DNA from: Ditylenchus dipsaci
Taxonomy: Eukaryota > Nematoda > Chromadorea > Rhabditida > Anguinidae
Assembly (NCBI GenBank): GCA_004194705.1
Contig: SADC01000011.1
Coordinates: 124,001-188,000 of the forward strand
DNA: 64,000 nt
Reading direction: 5' to 3'
Position 1 is the first letter of the stretch. Every line of letters starts with the position of its first letter. The notes under the pieces were generated by a model. That model searched no databases. It was given only the letters and a program-made list of their open reading frames with translations, and was not told the origin of the DNA. Shown piece after piece: positions 60,101-64,000 of this stretch. Made by a program: the position numbers and the translations under genes.

Positions 60101-63039
60101 TATACTTCTCTTCTTCAGGCAACAGAGGGCAGGGTGGTGTATCCATTTTCTCAAAAGACAAGTCTAGTCTTTTGCTCTCCAATATGTAGTAAATGCTGCG
60201 AATCAGCTCACGAACACCCATTTCCAGCTCATTCGAGTCATCCAGGTGGGTAAAAGACAGCAACTCACTAGACTCAAAACTGCTCTTCGGCTGCAAAAAT
60301 GCAGCGAGTAAATCAAAGTGATAAAACTCAAAAGTCAAAAGGCATACATCAGGAAATCCAAATAAACGCATCTATTATCCACCAACATTGATTTGAATTC
60401 AGCCTGAAAACTTAGTATTTTAAAAAAGGACGACTTGTAGAAGGTGCAAAATATATAGTTTTTTGTTTGTGTCAGGGCTTCCAAATCAGCAATTTGGGCT
60501 AAAATCAGCAAATACTGACCCTTAATTTCTGATTTTTCGTTTGATTTTATTTTTAAGCATAAATAAATCTGCAGAGTCAAAATTAGCCAAATGATAAGGC
60601 ATTATTTCGGTTCGTACTCATTTGGGCGAAACTCATTTGGGCGCCCTCATTTGGGCGCCCTCATTTGGGCGAAACTCATTTGGGCGCCCTCGTTTGGGCG
60701 CCCTCATTTGGGCGCCCTCATTTGGGCGCCATTATTTTATATTGGTCTTTAAATGTCTCAGATAGTCTGAAAAAGATACGTTAACCTCAGTGCTTGTAAG
60801 TTAGCCACCAAGTACCCACCATGAAGGGTATCCACCAGGCGGCGTCGAATTGATCCAGAGCGAATTGATCCACAAAATTTACGAAACGCAATGTTTTTAT
60901 ATTTTTGTCTTCACAATTTTACTTGTTAATTCAAACATTGTTCTTATAAACCAACAGCAGTTTTGCTGGATGTCCCATGTACCGACAAAAGCAAGTGGTG
61001 ATCTACTTGGATCACAAAAAATAAAATTTTTTTTAACATTTTCACTTTCCAAAACCTGTTTTCTGGACTAATTCGGGCACGCTGAAGACGGTTTGATAGT
61101 GGTCAAATGCCATTTTCTCGAAAATTTATTGAGTTTTCATAAAATCGAGTTTCGGTAAAATCAATTATTCTCCAAACTCAAAAAATATTCAAGAAAATGG
61201 CCTTTTACCACTATCAAACCATCTTTAGCATGCCCGAATCACTCCAGAAAACAAGATTCGGAACATGAAAAACGAAATATGACCAACCTCAGTTCTACTG
61301 GATAATCCATGGATCAACTAAACCGAGTGGTCGAACACTTGGTTTAGTTGGTTCCTAGTCCGAGTTCACTAACTTGGGGACACAAAATGTTGTGAGGAAT
61401 GAGTGGGCTTAAGAGTGGGCAGAAATGGTGGTGGTACCCAGGTTTTCAGGTGGCAACACCAAATGAAAATGTTATGGAACTACCAAACATGTTTAGCACT
61501 TGATTTCGGATAGGATAAAATGGATTTTGATCGATTTTCACTAAATGTAAAATTTCAGGATTATGGAGCTGGATACCCTTTACATGTGGGTACGTGATGG
61601 TTTCCCTACCATCCCTAGGGTTAAAGGGGCATGCCCGTGCGTTAAGGCGCGAACCAGCAGTTTTTTTCGAATTTTTTCGAATCGTCCCATTTTTCACTCG
61701 TTCTGCGTCAAATCTGATATAGATGACCTTATTCTGCTTTTAAAAACTAGACAGAAAACTTAAAAAATCTAGACGAGAAGGAATGTAAAAATTTATCGAG
61801 AAAGAAAAGAACTGCTGGTTTGCGCCTTTTCTCCCCATCGGGCACGACCATGCCCCTTTAACATATCCTTTTCAGACTATCTGAGACATTTAAAAACCAA
61901 TATAAAATATTGGCGCCCAAATGAGGGCGCCCAAATGAGGGCGCCCAAACGAGGGCGCCCAAATGAGTTTCGCCCAAATGAGGGCGCCCAAATGAGGGCG
62001 CCCAAATGAGTTTCGCCCAAATGAGTGTGTACGATTATTTCAACTTAAAGCTCTGGATTTACGTTACCCATTTTGATACCAGATCGAGTTGAATTTTGAG
62101 TTTAAATAGCCTTCAGGGGCGAGAAAAATCGTAAAGTGGGTAAAAAAATTATGTGAATAAAAATGAAAAGTGGATAGAATTCAATAATTCATGGAAGATG
62201 TCCAGTTGGTGGTATAGCCGTCAATAAAAAAATGAGGTCTATAAAGTTTTGCAAAAAGCTTTTCTCTCTCCAAAGGCTTTGTCATTGCTAAAATAGTTTT
62301 AGAAAACTTTTGAGAACATAAAAAAGCAATTTCACCGATGAGTAAAAGTTCTTACCCACAAAAAAGGCAGAAAAAAGCCTTTTAGCGACAGAAAAAAGTC
62401 CTTCTGGGAAAAATATAGCTTCGCCTATTTTGAAACTTATGAAAATTATAAAAAAAATTACTTTTTTGGCCGAATACTGCTCTTTGATGGTGTCCAGTGA
62501 ATTTGCATTTGTACTTGAGTGGGTGGACCTTGAGACCTCTGCTGCATCACTATTCCCTGAAAGTGTTTGGCTGTGGTCATGCTCACCACCCGTTTTTGGC
62601 AAGTAGGTATTGGAGGAAGTGGACTGTCCTATACAAACCAGTCCGAATATTTTACGATGGAACTAAAAATAATTTTATAAGCAATCAAGCTGTCTGCTGC
62701 TCGTAAACCTGAAATTCGCTGAATTTCACGTGGTCTTGGGTGATATTAGTGACAAATTTGACCAGAATACTTCTTTTCGGGTTCTCTGACACTGAAATTT
62801 GGATATGGGATGGGCAAAGTATTGTGAAATAGCTTGTGAATACACACCTTCTATGGTTTCTAACCTGGACAACCTGTGTATTATGCGGTTGAAAAGAGTT
62901 GATCCAATTGGCCAAGGGAATGCACTAAGATCTGGATGCGGCAATGGTCTGGAAAATTAAAGTACATTTAATTATCAAATTTAATTATTGAGTGTGGACA
63001 CCTTGTGCTGAGGGCAATGGTTGATCCATTCTCAAGCAT
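42171..63039 (-). CDS. TRAPPC9: TRAPPC9/NIBP/Trs120-type TRAPPII subunit, 28 exons
   Basis: TRAPPC9 is a large TRAPPII subunit in Golgi/endosome traffic and Rab11 activation. Exons: 63002-63039, 62848-62948, 62709-62791, 62462-62662, 60348-60403, 60064-60290, 57517-57572, 57385-57465, 57301-57340, 56486-56675, 56286-56427, 56140-56231, 55485-55553, 55014-55070, 54909-54956, 49514-49739, 49222-49457, 48495-48610, 48232-48439, 47923-48182, 45505-46117, 44585-44647, 44436-44535, 44279-44405, 43663-43846, 43512-43593, 43293-43394, 42171-42511; about 1378 residues (human 1148). Family matches: FHRKIFGLVCI, YILESKRLDLS, AALEGWSCSA, IGFRRKHAFF, KIFIYSPFQ, VRNPLPIELEVRNLALIT, RHLDIRWTIPALK, FNLVFRYEG. 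Phases fit except single indels in exons 5, 16 and 20 (positions in the findings). Extra length is Ser/Thr-rich loops. The first exon and the exon 9 donor (GTACAA) are least sure. Confidence 0.93.
43889..44097. mobile_element. 209-bp fold-back, TTGGCGAGTTTT words, in a TRAPPC9 intron
   Basis: GACGCAACCGACTAGCCAAC and ACTCGCCAACG words at the left; CGTTGGCGAGTTTTTGCG and GGCGAGTTGGTTGTGTCC at the right. The centre pairs TTAACGGGCC with GGCCGTTAA. Lies between exons 24 and 25 of TRAPPC9. Confidence 0.8.
45065..45360. mobile_element. ~295-bp palindrome in a TRAPPC9 intron
   Basis: CAAATTACTGAATTTC...TGCCATTTTTCTT and AGTTCTGGATCTTGGC pair with AAGAAAAATGGCA and GCCGAGATCCAGAG on the other side. 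Between exons 21 and 22. Confidence 0.65.
46270..46777. mobile_element. GGACC-family palindrome with a nested TA-flanked MITE
   Basis: TTAAAGGACCATCGCCGTTG at the left; CAACGGCGATGGTCCTTC at the right. CATTGTCATCAACGG pairs across. Nested at 46388-46547 is a CAGTCAAACTTC...GAAGTTTGACTG MITE flanked by TA, made of GTAGCTTATA words. In the long intron between exons 20 and 21. Confidence 0.8.
47090..47770. repeat. Degenerate inverted-repeat region (GCAAGATTTGGGACGCAAG words)
   Basis: GCAAGATTTGGGACGCAAGA (47398) is opposed by CTTGCGTCGCAAATCTTGC (47566). Weaker copies of TTTGC.C.CAA.AT and TGTTAGAC lie on both sides, so this is probably an old word-TIR element. No gene. Confidence 0.45.
49845..50282. 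repeat. Left half of the GTGCGGTCAATT element
   Basis: GCGTGCGGTCAATTCGTCCA, AAATTATTTTCAAATTAATC, CTGGATAATCCACACACCAA match the left TIR of 57804-59554. No right TIR follows; the copy runs into the Merlin-like element at 50283. Other partial relatives: 60850-61360 and 11790-12050. Confidence 0.7.
50597..51460. mobile_element. 0.86-kb element, TGTATCCGGTCGT words, near-exact 10-bp duplication
   Basis: The left end has four ACGACCGGATACA words; the right has two GTGTATCCGGTCGTA. Flanks GATACGAATG and GATGCGAATG differ at one base. Inside are the palindrome 50907-51140 and GGGGGTATTCGCTACTAGCG/CGCTAGTAGCGAATACCCCC arms at 50730 and 51170. Confidence 0.75.
50907..51140. mobile_element. 234-bp palindromic MITE, GGACC-related
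   Basis: AGGGCCTGACCTCTTCCTAC at the left, inverted as GTAGGAAGAGGTCAGGTCCT. Arms share TCTGTACGGATTTTTCCGC and TTTCTAACAAAACTAGGC. The closest relatives are 14903-15130 and 57685-59656. Confidence 0.88.
51755..52195. mobile_element. ~440-bp near-complete palindrome
   Basis: TATAGTTTTCAAAAACATCA at the left, inverted as TGATGTTTTTGAGAACTATA. The arms pair through TAGCTGAGATTTT, GATTCTGTGGTCAAACA and TCACACCAAAAGTGAGGTAA. It directly abuts the MULE at 52205, whose target duplication begins at its last bases. Confidence 0.85.
52205..54403. mobile_element. 2.2-kb MULE, TIRs of GTCACCGAAAAACT words, exact 9-bp duplication
   Basis: GGGGAAAACTTATTCTTGTC and five or six tandem GTCACCGAAAAACTGATT words at the left, inverted with about nine words at the right (54200-54403). 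Flanked exactly by GTTCAGGGA (52196-52204, 54404-54412). Encodes a MULE transposase on the plus strand. Lies in the 5.2-kb TRAPPC9 intron between exons 15 and 16. Confidence 0.93.
52490..53760 (+). CDS. MULE transposase
   Basis: Exons separated by short introns. The first recognisable exon, after TTTTCAG at 52490, gives NRKYFGTCIALSSNEDIWGY, QFFQIVAKDRYVPEILM and GDGDQAILT (catalytic Asp in the D-G-D/Q segment). The next gives AENIWPRIKRGMCKAHMNMN and LRKKLG (the conserved C..H..N). Then ISPLNGWYKGFSN and NNGLESRNGLLKRITFRKKL, SLSDFFSTMES, followed by the C-terminus near 53760. This matches the MULE transposase core and its NGLE..N...K extension. The N-terminus (first Asp, zinc finger) is not clear between 52336 and 52490, so the gene may be internally deleted. 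It should act on the TIR words of its own element. Confidence 0.75.
54433..54685. mobile_element. 253-bp MITE, TACCGTATTTCCTCT ends
   Basis: TACCGTATTTCCTCTAAAAT at the left, ATTTTAGAGGAAATACGGTA at the right. AAAATAGCCC words occur in both arms. Second member of the family at 22231-22488. In the TRAPPC9 intron between exons 15 and 16. Confidence 0.88.
55601..55990. mobile_element. ~390-bp palindrome, GGTGCCGA words, in a TRAPPC9 intron
   Basis: CAGTACTGTAAATCTCGGCA at the left, inverted near 55985. The centre pairs CGGCACCGAAACAATT with AATTGTTTCGGTGCC; the CGGCACCG word occurs about ten times. Between exons 12 and 13. Related words recur at 56765-56815. Confidence 0.88.
57685..59656. mobile_element. 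GGACC-family palindrome split by a later insertion
   Basis: 57685-57803 (TTAAATGACCATGGTTTTTG, CCCCGCCAATT, GAACTTCTGTACGG) and 59555-59656 (CCGTACAGAAGTTC, AATTGGCGGGGGACA, GTCCTTTAA) are the two arms of one MITE of about 220 bases. The 57804-59554 element sits between them with an exact target duplication. Confidence 0.88.
57804..59554. mobile_element. 1.75-kb element, GTGCGGTCAATTGG TIRs, exact 9-bp duplication
   Basis: Left TIR 57804-57930 (GGTGTGCGGTCAATTGGTCC, GCTGGATAATCCATGCACCA), inverted at about 59425-59554. Flanked by GTTAGAAAG (57795-57803, 59555-59563). The interior has no recognised transposase; 59158-59335 is a nested palindrome with GGCGTAGCCAG ends and G/C runs. Partial relatives at 49845, 60850 and 11790. 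Confidence 0.88.
60609..62033. mobile_element. 1.42-kb element, CTCATTTGGGCGCC words, 8-bp duplication
   Basis: The left end (60609-60792) has seven tandem CATTTGGGCG words, inverted at 61861-62033. The inner TIR includes CTCAGATAGTCTGAAAAG. Flanked by ATTATTTC (60601-60608, 62034-62041). Inside are a relative of the GTGCGGTCAATT element (60850-61360) and the fold-back 61621-61861 (TTAAAGGGGCATGCCCGTGC ends, like 29108-29922). In TRAPPC9 intron 4. Confidence 0.9.
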
Positions 63040-63171
63040 TTCCCAGAGGATTATAGCTCAAACTCAGCAGCACTTCATCTAAACTGATCCAAATTCAGCC
63101 AGTTGTGTATCTTATTATTTGCACTTTCTTTCGATAATATCTGCTGGGGTTAGCATATAATGTTTAAAAAA

Positions 63172-63600
63172 CAGTCAAACCTCGATTTAGTGGCACCCCC
63201 AAAAGTTCGTTCCCGCCTAGGGTCCGACACTTTTTTTAACCCAATTTTCAAAATATTTTATCGATTCTGTTATGACAGTCTGGTCGCAAATATCGTGAGG
63301 ATTCCGATTTCGCCGATCGTTTTTTGAAAAGTAAACAAATTTTGGGGTAAAAAAGTAAAACCTCGATATAGTGGCACCCCTTTTTTGAAAACAGGTGCCA
63401 CTATAGCGAGGTTTTACTTTTTTAACCCAAATTTTGTTTTCTTTTCAAAAAACGATCGGTAAAATCGGAATCCTTACGATATTTGCGACCAGACTGTGCT
63501 AACAGAATCGATAAAGTATTTCGAAAATTAGGTTAAAAAAAGTGTCGGACCTAGGCGGGAACGAACTTTTGGGGGTGCCACTAAATCGAGGGTTGACTGT
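63172..63600. mobile_element. 429-bp palindromic MITE, CAGTCAAACCTCGATTTAG ends
   Basis: CAGTCAAACCTCGATTTAGT at the left, CTAAATCGAGGGTTGACTG at the right. The centre pairs AAAGTAAAACCTCGATATAG with its inverse. TA-type pogo/Tigger-like ends. It lies just upstream of TRAPPC9, so it may overlap the promoter. Confidence 0.85.
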
Positions 63601-64000
63601 ATATATTTTTAGGCCTTTCAATTTACAGGATTTCCCAAAAAAAACTAAAGCATTTTTGAAATTTTTTGTCAAGTGTTTCCGCTGGCTGGTGAGACCCCGA
63701 AATTTTTTTTAAGGTTTCAGCCAACAATTCAATAGTTTATAACTAAAAACAGAGACAATATATCGATTTAATATTTATTAATATAAAATTAATGGAAATT
63801 TAAATGGAAATGTAAACCATGGAATCCCAAGCAAAGTTAAAAAATACTTTAGTTTTTTTTGGGACCGCTGCAGGCAATGTGACTGCGTCGTCCGCCAAGC
63901 TCGGCCCGTCATGCGTTGAATTTTAAAATTTCAGAGTATTTAAGTTCCACAGTTAGACCAGATTTTTTTAAATATTTTTTGTTTGGTTACGTACTTTTAT
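63601..64000. other. Upstream of TRAPPC9, no gene seen
   Basis: Contains an inverted pair, CCCAAAAAAAACTAAAG (63635) against CTTTAGTTTTTTTTGGG (63847), suggesting one more small MITE of about 230 bases. No exon is recognised on either strand. Confidence 0.4.

Overview
This window is eukaryotic and almost certainly from an invertebrate animal. It is AT-rich. The genes are split by many short introns (about 45-70 nt, donors GTAAGT/GTATGT-like, acceptors TTTTCAG/TTTTTAG), plus a few very long introns packed with transposons. The conserved proteins are animal ones (CYFIP/Sra-1, TRAPPC9, a MIF4G/eIF4G-like protein, an F-box/LRR protein). The short introns and TTTTCAG acceptors would suit a nematode-like or other ecdysozoan genome, but I cannot fix the phylum.

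Layout. 1.7-16.2 kb, minus strand: the 5' eight exons of a CYFIP gene (about residues 1-300; the rest lies off the left edge). Its 11.5-kb intron 6 holds a nested, opposite-strand gene with an eIF4E-binding motif (7.7-9.0 kb, 4E-T-like) and a stack of nested transposons. 17.0-20.7 kb: a 3.7-kb Mutator-like (MULE) element with transposase and a Ulp1/SENP-type C48 protease. 23.2-28.0 kb, minus strand: a compact MIF4G-domain gene, a small unrecognised gene and an F-box/LRR gene. 28.3-41.8 kb: a mobile-element zone with a C48-protease element split by a second element (exact 9-bp target duplication), a terminal-inverted-repeat (TIR) element carrying a broken ribosomal protein L31 gene plus unrelated exons, a 3-kb element with Tc1/mariner-type and MULE remnants, and a 784-bp near-perfect palindrome. 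42.2-63.0 kb, minus strand: a complete TRAPPC9 gene, 28 exons, whose introns hold a second intact-looking MULE (exact 9-bp duplication), a Merlin-like remnant and many fold-back elements.

Recurring themes. (1) At least a dozen element families have long TIRs built from tandem copies of a short 'word' (10-20 nt); every family has its own word, yet the architecture is the same, and several have MULE-like 8-9 bp target duplications. (2) Many elements are near-complete palindromes (fold-backs). (3) Otherwise well-conserved genes contain isolated one- or two-base indels, often in homopolymers. Residual long-read sequencing errors are the simplest cause, and this should be settled before any gene here is called a pseudogene.

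Host biology: CYFIP (WAVE complex and eIF4E/FMRP partner), a 4E-T-like protein and a MIF4G protein all touch cap-dependent translation, but I see nothing that ties them into one regulated unit. TRAPPC9 acts in TRAPPII vesicle traffic. Exon boundaries were worked out by eye from reading frame, splice phase and remembered family sequence; no search was run.
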